A stretch of DNA of 64,000 nt from Lentinula raphanica. Its lineage: Eukaryota; Basidiomycota; Agaricomycetes; Agaricales; Omphalotaceae. Positions 36,285 to 47,020 of the stretch are shown here, piece after piece (positions within the stretch are counted from its first letter, which is position 1; every line of letters starts with the position of its first letter). The notes below the pieces were generated by a model that made no database searches, was not told the origin of the DNA, and saw nothing but the letters and a program-made list of their open reading frames with translations. The stretch covers positions 310,001 to 374,000 of the forward strand of contig JANVFP010000004.1 in the NCBI GenBank assembly GCA_027919835.1. Direction: 5' to 3'. Both the position numbers and the translations under genes were made by a program.

Positions 36285-37952
36285 TCAAATAACGGAAGAT
36301 TTATAATTGTGTGAGCATAGAAGAGAAGACAGCCCAGCCAGTCTCGAAAGATAGATTGGTGACCCTATAGCTTCATATATGGCAAGTGCGCGCGCAGCAA
36401 AATCATCATCCATGAAACGCATTGCATCTTCTCGAGACACAGGTATCTCATTTCGCAGAGCATCAACGACAGCTCTATCAACGTCAATCCGACACTCTTC
36501 AGCTCCAGCTGCTACGGACTTAGGCAGAGTGAATGCGTTCTGAGGAGTCGTTCCAGAGGCATTTGGCTTGTCAGCCTGGTAGCGAATACGGTGATTGTTC
36601 CAGTACTCGGTGAAGTTGTCCAGGTGCTTCTGTAGAACTTGAGGCCATAGCCAATTGAAGAGATTACTACAACAACAGAGCTAAGTACTCCACTGTCTCG
36701 AAATAGTCCAGTGCATATTCAACTTACATGTGCAAATCATTTCCTGGGTGATAAATGCCGCTGGTACCACCCCGGAGAAGTTCGTCCTTAGCATTGATTC
36801 CAGAAACATTAGTGAACCAGTGCCACAACCCTTCGATTGGTGTATTGTGCACACTCCATAAATGATATGCGGGGGGGTATTTCTCAGTGTCAATGTCTTG
36901 GGCATACGCTTCACTAGTGCACAACTTCAGGGTGGAGGGAAGATAACAAGAGTAGTAGAGAAACTAACCGTAATCCTGTTTGATTTGCAAAGACGTATCG
37001 AGTCTCTGAACCTTTGTCCATGACAAATGTTATTGGAATGACTATACATTGTTTGTGTTAACGATCAGATCATAGATGAAGGGAGTTGTAACTAACATTC
37101 ATATTTCTCAACGCAGTCAAGATGTACATGACCAATAGTAGTAGCTAGTCTGTTATTTGGCACAACAACCAAGTGAAGAATGAATGAACTCCACTGGTCC
37201 TTAATACCTGTGAGAAACATTTACATTTATGAGCAAGGCTTTAGTTTTCCACAAACAATCGCTCACCATATATTGGCAAACCAACACCACCTAAGGATGC
37301 AAGACCCTGTGGCATCTGTGTGATGTTGGTAGTTGGGTCCAAGAGCTACAAGGCTGGAACACTTAATACCAGGACGTTTACCAGGGAAACATAGAACAAG
37401 TCCCTCCGGTACATGTTGAGCCAAAACTTGGCATACAAAGTCCCTAAAAACAAGAAGGATGAGCAAGGGCCTCGATACTTCTTATTCAGATACATATTGC
37501 CACGAGCCTTGGAAGAGACATGCCCTCATTGTCTAACAAAGTCATGATAGTGCCAGTTCCATTACGCTGAGCAGAATCTTGCGCAACTTTTTCAAGTACA
37601 GCCTGGGTAGCAACATCTTCACGAGGTAGTTTTCTTGGACTTGGGACCTTGAATGTGTTGTTCAAGTTCATGAGTTTGCACTTTCTACAGGAGCAATGAA
37701 TTGAATTACTTATGCGATAGAATCCTAGTAGAGTACTGACCCAATGTCAAGATTAAATTTTTGTTTGAGTCGAGCAAGACGTTGATCAACCGAAAGCCGT
37801 TCTTTAGCATACTGGTGAAGCTCGGCAGAAAGAATATCATCTGCGGGATCTGTCATTAGGATATTCATCAGCATAAGTCAAACAAGAGATGAGTAGCTCA
37901 GATACATACAGTTTTTCGGACCCCATTGGTTATTGCCCTCAAAGTTGACCAT
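36285..37952 (-). pseudogene. Integrase-like DDE protein B, probably frameshifted
   Basis: Minus-strand relative of integrase A, from ATG 37952 (MVNFEGNNQWGPKN) to TGA 36285. Shared landmarks: DPADDILSAELHQYAKERLS, DSAQRNGTGTIMTLL...LPR, the VMDKGSET acidic motif, WSVHNTPIEGLWHW and FMDDDFAARALAIYE. At the first catalytic motif, where A reads AGDGHDKL, the DNA reads HHTD and then leaves the family frame. The continuation LASLGGVGLPIYG lies in another frame, consistent with a 2-base deletion near 37310. No intron explains this. It therefore looks non-functional, though a sequence or assembly error cannot be excluded. It lies downstream of kinase B on the same strand. Confidence 0.62.
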
Positions 37953-39387
37953 GAGTATGACTTGGGTGAAACTACCTAGTACTGCGGCCTGCCTGAGAAT
38001 CGGGATCTCCTTCCTGGCTTGAAGGAATTCAAGCTTATATATGCAACAGATACAACTCTTCGTATTCTTTGTCGAAAACTACAGGACGTAACAAGAAGAT
38101 AAGAACATTCTTTTTTACTGACACGAGGTGAGTCCTCAGTCTTCATCTTCTACAATATTGTTCAGACGTTCAAGACCTAGACCTTCGCAGATATAATTAC
38201 AAATATGCTGGTTGCAGAATGAATCGATGCCTTCTTGTCCAAAATCACCAACGCCACTGTCCCTACAAAAACTATGAGTTCGACACTTAGAAGTACAATG
38301 ATTAACTTACTGTTCTTTAGTATGGGTCATGATATCGAATAATATGACTGTATCAATGCCACCAATGTTAGCCAGAGAACCTTTAGGTTTTTTTTAGTTA
38401 GTCAGTCCTCCGATCTGGGAAGTTCTACAATGTACCTTGCACGTCTGCAATCACAAGTTTGTTTTGCGAGCTCCACAAAACATAGTGTGTAAAAGCGGAG
38501 AGTGTGATACCAATTTTGTCACCACGAGGAGGATGAATTAGTGTACTGCTGTACTTTTCTACAGCCTTAGTCCTTCTAGGCTCTACAAGCCAAACTGCTG
38601 AAAATTCAGTCGTATCCTTTGGTACGTTTTCTGCCAACCCAGAGGCTTTCGAAGGCGTAAAGTTTTTTTCCTTGAAAAGCCAGCACTCCGTGATGGCAAT
38701 GTCTAAACCTCATAGTCTCAGAAAAAACTTTTAGAAAGATCCACAAATGAACATACTCTGAGCGATATCTATGCTCTTGACAACAACAGCATCCTTGAAC
38801 TGCCTAAGCAGCCATTGCGTACTTTTGAGGCGAGTGATGTCAGATATCAAGAACTCCTCATTTTCATCAGCGGTGACAGCATCGATGCCATTTCCGCAGT
38901 TCATGAACCATTTTGCAACATACAGTTCATTATCCATAACAAGCTAGAAATAGATGTATCATAAACATGCAATGAAGCCGATAAGTTTAAGCAACATGCC
39001 TTGTAAACGTTCTTGGTCTTTCCAGCCCCAAAAACTACATCACCGATAGAAGCTGTGACCTCTTTTCTTCCATCATTCTCACCAGGCCAAGACACATCTA
39101 CCTCACCAGTTTTTGGGTCACAAACAATACGGGCTCTCGTGAGAGTGACCTCCGAAGTCGTGATGGTCTCTGACGCAGCTCGAGGGGTGCGAACGAAGGT
39201 TGATACAAAATCTAACACAGGATTCAACTTCGATGTACAGTTAGAGAAGTTAAAGACACATACCATTGGTGCGTTCAACGCCCGCATGACTCACGAAGAT
39301 GGAATTTGTCCCACGACGCTTTCTCAAAGTCTGAGCATTGGATGTGAGGCTCAGCATAGTGATGTGGCCCTTCCTATCCAAGAACTG

Positions 39388-39645
39388 TGTAACCGGTGGC
39401 ATTGCCAGTTCTAGGCAGTTAGGGTTAGGTTTAGGGCAGTCAGGTGGATTCTTAGATATTATGTAATCTTTGGCCTTATTCTTGTTCACCTCCGTTGTGT
39501 ATACCTCCAATAGATTGGATCTTGTGTACATTGGGTGATCCTTAGTCCCTCTATAGCTGGTAACCAGCTCTTATCCCCCCTGGGGGTTGCTGGGCCAGCC
39601 CAGTTCTTAACCACCCTGGGGTCTCTGACCCCTCGGACGGTTACA
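39388..39645 (+). repeat. Left LTR
   Basis: 258 bp with TG...CA ends inside a longer inverted TGTAACCG/CGGTTACA. It includes a telomere-like TTAGGGTTAGGTTTAGGG at about 39420-39437. Confidence 0.93.
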
Positions 39646-40899
39646 GTTTTTTACACACCCACAGCCTATTGCTACTATTGGGAGAGCACAACTCAACACC
39701 TAGTGTCATCTAGGAGGTGCTCTAGAGGCTGCTAGGAAGGCTCCTGGAAGGATTAGAAGTGTAGGAGAGGCAGGAGATATGTGTTGAAAATTTTCACCTG
39801 GTGATGTGGCATCCATATCTTGACATCCATCCCTGTGATCCTGGACCATCTTCCCTCATTAGAGAGTCCTGATTTCAGGCTTTCTGATGACTCCCTGATC
39901 ATCCAAATCCATTCTGCTGGATCTCAAGATATACCCTTCCCCATCACCCCAACTCCTCTCTGCAAAGTTTACCCCATATCTCCCTCAGTTCCTATCGCGT
40001 TTTAGATGTCTTGGGGGCGTTAGAAGGCTCTTTTTAAGGGCTTTCAGACGCGCTATTGACCGAAAAAATCGCTCACCTCGTCGGCTAGTTATGGCCTCGT
40101 CACTGTCAGGCACAATGACCAAGATATTATCCACATATCTTGGGCAGTTCCCAGTGGATTCTCTTGGTTCTTGGACCATCCATGACGCCTCCCTCATGCT
40201 TCTGGATGGTGCAACTTCCTCCATGATCCACTATCTCCTCTCTGACCCATGGGTTAATCAATCATCCCATGAGATATGCTCACTGTAGCTCAGCCATTTC
40301 CCCATGGATCTTCATGATTCATAGCTCATTAGGTTCGCATTTTGCACTACCTGATGGGCCTGTGGGTCCTGCATCTCCTCTTCCCTTCCCTGAACCTCCT
40401 GCTCCTCATTGCTCCCCCTGGATGGACTATCTCTGTCTATCCCTATACCATAGTTATGCTATGGGCTCCTGGATGCTCCTTGGCACCCAGGAACTTGTTT
40501 CTCCCGCTCTCTGGCAGAGAGTCACCCTGCCAGCTCCATGTCATATCCTCATGACACCATCTCTGACTCTATTGGTTGGAGACCTCAGACGACATAACCG
40601 CAGCTCTGGCCCCTACGCGTGTTTCTGTACTTGTGATAGTGCATAGTAGACCTACTATGGTCTTTGAACACCTTGGTTCAATCCAACCTGCAATGGCATC
40701 TTTGCTGTGCTTCAGTCGATGGGCCTGACTTGCTCATAGGAAGGATCTGGTTTGTTTCACACCAGGTTTTGCTTACACATATACGTGTGCTGCTACCTGC
40801 CTTTTTATCTTTCGTTAGCTCCCCATTCGGTTGATGTTGATGTTGAGCTGACTTTCTGATCTCTTGGAAGACCAAAGGGTTTGGTCTTGTGGGGGAGAG

Positions 40900-41157
40900 T
40901 GTAACCGGTGGCATTGCCAGTTCTAGGCAGTTAGGGTTAGGTTTAGGGCAGTCAGGTGGATTCTTAGATATTATGTAATCTTTGGCCTTATTCTTGTTCA
41001 CCTCCGTTGTGTATACCTCCAATAGATTGGATCTTGTGTACATTGGGTGATCCTTAGTCCCTCTATAGCTGGTAACCAGCTCTTATCCCCCCTGGGGGTT
41101 GCTGGGCCAGCCCAGTTCTTAACCACCCTGGGGTCTCTGACCCCTCGGACGGTTACA
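40900..41157 (+). repeat. Right LTR
   Basis: 258 bp, identical to the left LTR over its full length as read by eye. It follows a G/A-rich tract at 40889-40899. Confidence 0.93.
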
Positions 41158-42198
41158 AACTGCAACAGCTGAGATTTAATATATAGCAATAAATCAACGT
41201 ACAGATAGCTTATCAATGTACAATTCGAGATTGATTGTTATAGGTGGGACACCATCCTTCTTGGCCTTGTCCAGTTTGCCTAGATCGTAGAAATAGCCTT
41301 GGTTGCCGGCAGTATGAACTTTGACGAAGTCCTGGATAGTAAGCCCCATGGTGTTAGGCATCAGAACCTTGTTCCCACTCCAGCGAACATCGATCTCAGT
41401 GCTAGAACAAACGCTCTTTTCAACTCGAATTCAAGAGATACTTAGATACATACCTTAATAGACTCATGCCTTCACTCTTCTCCCATGAGACGTTAACAGT
41501 ATTCAGTGCATTATCTCTGACTTCTGAAAGTGCAGCTCTTATCGTGGCATCAATCATTTTGTAGATTAGAGCATACCAGTCATGAAGTCGCTTCTAGCCC
41601 AAGACTTTCCCCATGATCCAGTACCGTAGTTGATGGGGTCTTTGGTGCGATTGGTCTTGAGCCGGCACTGGAAGATTATGAGCACTTGATCATTGTCAGA
41701 TGCACCAGTTGCCGTATTAGCTTTGGTGTTATTGAGGCCTGCAGTAGAGTGGATAGCCTTCCCAGGCTTATTTTTATTGAGTCGCTGGTCAACCGCAACC
41801 AAATGGGCTGCTCGAGCTGCATCTGTGGCCGACTTAATGGTAGTTTGAATATTTTGCCCATCTGACAAGTGCGTTAGGGCTGCTGCTCCAAGCAATCACA
41901 AATGCTATCAACACGAACCTCTATCCGAGACCTTGCAAGGACTGCAAACCCCACCTTGAAAATTTTTCCAAGCCACTCCACAACTAGTACATTGCACGTA
42001 GGCCTGTTGAGACCAGATCAGAGAAGAGAAAAACTCAGAATTAATATCACTACACACCTTCCAAGCGACATACTCTGGAGTCCCTTCAGTGAGCTTCGAC
42101 AGTTTGACACACTTTGCACATAGACCAAGTGCACTCTTATTTACAAACAGCTGGCCACAGCCGTCACCATCAGCGTCCTGGCAAATGTTCTCGGACAT

Positions 42199-44348
42199 GG
42201 TATTCGTTGGGGGTAGAAGATGAACTGAAAAAATTTGGCTGAGGGCTAGCCATCGAAAAAACGGCGTTTTGCAGTGACACATTCTATTATGTGATGGTTT
42301 ACTACAGTGAGAGGTATCTATTACAAGCAGTCTTCAGCATTGACATCAGTAACACAGGCCCAGACGTCAACGTCTCAGCCAACATGACCAGGAAGTGCAT
42401 ACCTAAGGTCCCCAGAATGACTCGAGATACTATCCAGCGGTTGTAGAGAATACCGTGCTGCTCACACCTTATGAAATATTAATGAGAGCAAAGACGCAAA
42501 GTGTTTTGTACAGATGATCAAAAGTCGCGAGCAAGTTGAAGTCGAAGGAAGGGACCTGCAAATGGAGGGTCGAGACCCCATGAAGAAGGTAGGCGGTCAA
42601 CGTAACTTCTAAATTGAGCATTGAAACGGATTACAAATCAGAACAGTGAAGACTCCGAGAGTGCCGAATGAAATTCATCCATGCACTTCCCGCCAACATT
42701 AATCAACTGCCTCAACTGGTTTACACGCTTTTGAATGATGTGATGAGCTCAAATTTTGAGTTTTGTGTGTTTAGGGAGAACCTGGGACCATGGCACATTC
42801 ATGGTGAGTTTCGTGCTTTTGCCCCTTCATCTTCTGAGGTATTTCAGAGTATTATCTATTCAACTGGGATTAAGCTTTGCAAGCACATCACCGTGCCACG
42901 GTGAATATCTTGTACGGTCTTTATCACTGGTTGGTTGCGAGCGAAGCGAAGCAAGTGGTTTCATGTGAGGTCCACGGTAGAGTGTGGTCTGAGTTTGTAC
43001 TTGTTTGGCAAAAACGGAGCTACGATAGAATCTGAATTTTGCTCGTTTTCAGATAATATGCTTGGTTCTGCGTTGAAATCCTCATCTTTTTCTTAGTGCT
43101 CTCAGATTTATGCTCGCCTCAACTGCCTCAACTGGTTTACACGCTTTTGAATGATGTGATGAGCTCAAATTTTGAGTTTTGTGTGTTTAGGGAGAAACTG
43201 GGAGCATGGCACATTCATGGTGAGTTTCGTGCTTTTGCCCCTTCATCTTCTGAGGTATTTCAGAGTACTATCTATTCAACTGGGATTAAGCTTCGCGAGC
43301 ACATCACCGTGCCACGGTGAATATCTTGTATGATGTTATCAGCCGCCTTGTATCAGGTGGTGTCCTAATACTATTCTCGATGACGAAAAACAGAAAAAGC
43401 GCAAACTCGAAGCTCATTTTGCAGGCAAATGCTGAGGTGAGTACTGTACTTGAGTCTCGAAAGTCGGTTTGGGAGTCAAACTCGCTGAACGGGCTGCTGG
43501 TGGCACTGGGCAGGGGCTGGCAGGGGCTGGTGGATTGAAACAGGCCGAATGTCAATATGACATCATGCGCAATGATTCCACTTGGTTAAGCTGTGTCACT
43601 GTGTATGATGGAGCGACTGAGAGAAATGGCCCACTATTAGGATGAAGTCTATATCAATGGATCATGATCCGGATGTAGAAAGCGTCGTATATGGTTAAGG
43701 TTGTTTCGGGCTTTCAATATCTTCAGGCCTATTGCTTCTCTTATCCGACTTCAAGCAAGGTTACGTATTAACGATCCCCGGTGGGGACCTACACCTTGCT
43801 TGCTCTAATTGCCAACTGGTTCGTGCACTAAGAAGGCAGCAGTGTAGATGAAGTTGACCATGCTGTTGAAGCAGAAACAAAAAAGTGGAAGTTCGGAAGT
43901 CGCCGGCGCCAAAAAGATCAGGAGATTCACTGAGATTCAGGACAATGACCTGTGCTCGAAGGAGGCAGGGAATAACAGGGAATAACCTGGAATAACCGAG
44001 TGTAGAATCTATAGATGAACAGTAGAGGGCATTGCCGAGTTCTTGTAAAGGAAATTGCCGAAATTTGAGGAAGAAGACCTCGTTGAAGAACAGAGATAGA
44101 AAGAGAAATGCGAGAGAGCGGAGAAAGGACGCTGTAAAAGGAAATTTGCACGGGCGCTTAGAGGTTATGGAATTTCATTAACCTTGCAAGCAAGGTGAGC
44201 AGTATGAATTCGCGGCGGGCGTTCTGCTCATCTTCTACTACGACAAAAGACCAAACACCAGAAAGGATTGATCAGGCGGCTGGCCTCCAGGCTCCCAGCG
44301 CATACCCACGACAACGTCCATGACTACGAAATGACCAAGGCTGCCACT
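42199..44348. other. Gap with rearranged repeats
   Basis: The upstream region of kinase B is followed by repeat R in two pieces (42598-42703 inverted, 42935-43119 direct) and a duplicated 211-bp block. The rest (43.4-44.3 kb) has no recognisable gene. The end, from about 44270, belongs to the duplicated X segment. Confidence 0.5.
42704..43330. repeat. Duplicated 211-bp block around part of repeat R
   Basis: Copies at 42704-42914 and 43120-43330 share about 97% identity, both beginning CAACTGCCTCAACTGG and ending CACGGTGAATATCTTGTA. Between them lies the direct part of repeat R. The open frames in both are short and carry no domain. Confidence 0.88.
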
Positions 44349-46240
44349 TCATCTGTCACTGCGTAGAGCACCCTCCAAGAGTTCCAAAAGTTCCCCTTTA
44401 TGAGGGTCGTCGGGTCGCATGTGCCATCCTATGAAGGGCCTAAGCTTTTCAGTATCTTTCCAATCCGCGCCCACAAGATTTTCCATGAGCTGCGAGAGTT
44501 TGGTCATATCGTCTTTGCCGCTCTTCGTTGCTTCCATGCCTATCTCTATGACCTCGCGCAAGATCTATTGGAGTCAAGTTAGTATACAATATATGTAGCG
44601 GACAGGACTGAGAAAATACATTAGGATCGAGTTCCTCTGTGTCGACATACCAAATCGCAGGCGTTGTTCCTGTCCTACGCAATTGTATCTGGGGTTCAGG
44701 CCCGGACATTTTCAAGACGAGTTCGAGTTGATCGCGACTGAACACCGGCTTATCAGACCCATATAGTATCTTGTATGGTATGATAAAGTGTGTCGGAGTG
44801 GCCAGAACGCTGGGGCACCCTTCAACTTGCACGTCTTCGGGGGCAATCGGTCGTTCGACTCCAGCCAGAGAATCACGCACGATTACATGCGGGAGATCTA
44901 AAATGTCGAGTAGCCCTCTGTATCTACCAGCTAGTGCCACCGTTTTGGCTTCCGGAATTGCTGGAATTGTCTGGGCTTCGGTTGTGAAGATAACGATGAC
45001 GGACTTTGAACGTTTACTTTGGGCAGCAATGTCGAGCAACTCCTACAGGACTTACTCAACCTGGGACATCACAATAAAGAGGACAGGAATTTCACCTTGG
45101 GGCTCAAAACGCGCTTGCCATCCGTGTACTTGCCGTTGATCCTCCGATACAACTTGGCCTGGGGTTTCCCCGTGCCTGCCTTATACCACATCCGTAGAGT
45201 CATGACTTCGAACTCTTTATTGGCAGTTGTAATGTTGTACGGCACGAAATAGTGTGCTGTGTTGGGATCAGGATCATGAAAAAGGCATAGGGATCCGGGC
45301 TCTACGTTCAGATCATTGGCAGTAAGAATAGAAAGTTTCTTGTTCTGGCGTTGGATGTACTCTGCGATCTTTTCTTCGACAAGGTTCTGAAGTTTGGACC
45401 TATTATCTTCGTCCAAGGAAACTCGGTAGCCGTCTAAACCTTCGGGTAACTCTTTGGCAAAGGAAACAGTGGCAGTCGGAGGGGGTGTATGAGCTCTGCT
45501 CGCCGGATCATTCTGGGTTTTGAGATTAAGTGAAAGCTTGAGTACATTGCATTGAGAACATTGCTTACCAGGCTAGCATCTAAAGGAGGAATCACGGCGG
45601 AAAATGCAACAGATATACACCCGAAGATGGACAACAAGGCAAATGCGATGGAAAGGTGTCGACCGAGAGAGAATAAAAGCATGTTGGGGTTGTCGAGCAA
45701 AGCGGCTGTTGATTTGAGCTCGTGGATGGACGGTGAAAGCGCGGAGGTGATATAGAGAATCTGCATAATCAAGTTTGGGAAGGAACGTTAGGAACATACG
45801 AAAGTGAAACGTTGAGCGGGAAGATTGAGCTTTACCGAACGAAAATCGTGCAGTGTTACTGTGTGAATATTGATACGGCGAGAGTCTGACGGAATGTACG
45901 GAGAGACAAAGATGTACGAAGCATGTCAGATTCTGAACTGTGCTAGCAACAAAAGGACGAGTCAAGCTCACCGAAAAGAATCGTCAAGCTTTCTTTGAGC
46001 GTGCGTGGAGTAATACAAGTAGAAAGTCACAAAAAGTCTGTGAGGACGTAGTAGGATGAAAAGAATGACCAGATCAGTCCACAGCATAACAGGACCGATA
46101 GTTTCAGCATAACTTGCCTTTGACCAGCAAAGAAACGAATTCAAAAGAGACCAATGATGGGGTCGGAAGAAAGAAGCTAGAATATCTGGGGGGAAAACTG
46201 TCCAGCCCATTGCGTATAAGTAGCGCAGAGTCTCAGAGGG
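44349..46240 (-). pseudogene. Gene X2, diverged copy of X1, possibly a pseudogene
   Basis: Minus-strand paralogue of X1 with the same exon order: a FVTFYLYYSTHAQRK exon, a hydrophobic segment (LSIAFALLSIFGCISVAFSA), an exon ending TLRMWYKAGTGKPQAKLYRR, LLDIAAQSKRSKSVIVIFTT, GCPSVLATPTHFIIPYKILY, IQLRRTGTTPAIWYV and the last exon ILREVIEIGM...LGALRS-like to stop 44349. Relative to X1 the first exon carries a net +2-base change near 46180-46190 that shifts its frame, so X2 either starts elsewhere or is decaying. Later exons remain open. No function is known. The same-strand arrangement with X1 shows a segmental duplication of about 2.3 kb. Confidence 0.5.
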
Positions 46241-47020
46241 CCTCGGGAGGTCTCCGACCGGACTTCAGCGTGGAATTGTCAGTCTATACTCCGCCGCATC
46301 TGCGCCCATCTGTACCGCGCTGAGGCTGTTTCAATGAATCAATAATGATGCATATGGATGATTGCTAATTTGACTGAGGACTCGCTGATTGATACTGAAG
46401 CAAAAACGTCGAGCACAAACATGGGCCATGGGCTTCGAAATTCGTTGACGATCCTTCTTGAAGCTTCAACGCTCCTTGCAGCATCCTCCTTGACTGTTCT
46501 AACTGTTATTGTTGAAAATTGAGGGACGCAACGACACCCACTGAATGCAATCACTAGAAAATACCTCGTCCCATGGGTGATTCAATGTGATCGATCCATG
46601 ATGTTCAGGTGGTGTTCCATTGCCGTTCGTGGGGAGAGATAGGAAAGGCGTAATCCACGCTGATTCATATCTTGCAGGGATCGTGGCGACTCGCGAGCTT
46701 CGAAGTAGCAGCGAATTCTGAGGTGATGAGGTGAGTACTTGAAAGTTGATTTTGGGAGGTCGTTGCATTCGGAGTCAAGCTCGTTCGGGTTGGAGGGTAA
46801 AAGGCCAAATGAATTTAAGATAAGTTCGTTCACGGCTGAACTGTGTTCGCTTGACTTCGGAGGAATATGTGTACGATGTAATTTGTAAAGATGGAGCGAC
46901 GAAGAGGGATGACATTCAGTGGCATTCGGAGTCGTGTAATAGGGTTAGGGTTTTCAGTGCACATCACTTTTCTCATCGTTCGATGATGATGAAAGAAATC
47001 TAAATGTGTATTCGACTCCG
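46241..47020. other. Gap before the ABC gene
   Basis: Up to about 46620 this is the duplicated X upstream segment (compare 34.58-34.93 kb). The rest holds the promoter of the ABC ATPase gene and a short AGGGTTAGGGTT telomere-like motif at about 46941. No gene seen. Confidence 0.45.

Larger units (their letters stand above)
39383..41162 (+). mobile_element. Short non-autonomous LTR retrotransposon with 5-bp target duplication
   Basis: Two identical 258-bp LTRs (39388-39645 and 40900-41157) start with TGTAACC and end with GGTTACA. The insert is flanked by the direct repeat AACTG (39383-39387 and 41158-41162). A purine-rich tract (GGGGGAGAG) precedes the right LTR, as expected of a polypurine tract. 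The 1254-bp interior has no gag, protease, RT or integrase frame, so it needs a helper element (TRIM/LARD-like). Identical LTRs imply recent insertion. Confidence 0.93.
38135..42198 (-). pseudogene. Alpha-kinase B with zinc-ribbon N terminus, split by an LTR element
   Basis: Minus-strand multi-exon gene from ATG 42198 to TGA 38135. It has N-terminal ribbons (CQDADGDGCGQLF...CAKC and CTSCGVAWKNFQGGVCSPC), a middle domain, then an alpha-kinase domain with VVFGAGKTKNVYK, LYVAKWF (lysine present), LVIADVQG, LFDIMTHT and the zinc-binding tail GVGDFGQEGIDSF...HICNYIC. The LTR element 39388-41157 lies within an exon, between codons for LLQ and FLDRKGHITM, which would be contiguous without it. As shown the allele should be null unless the insert is spliced out. 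Outside the insert the exons read cleanly, so the loss is recent. Confidence 0.75.

Noticed and set aside
36250..42300. Terminal inverted repeats around pair B
   Set aside because: I compared the sequences near both ends and found no convincing inverted match by eye.
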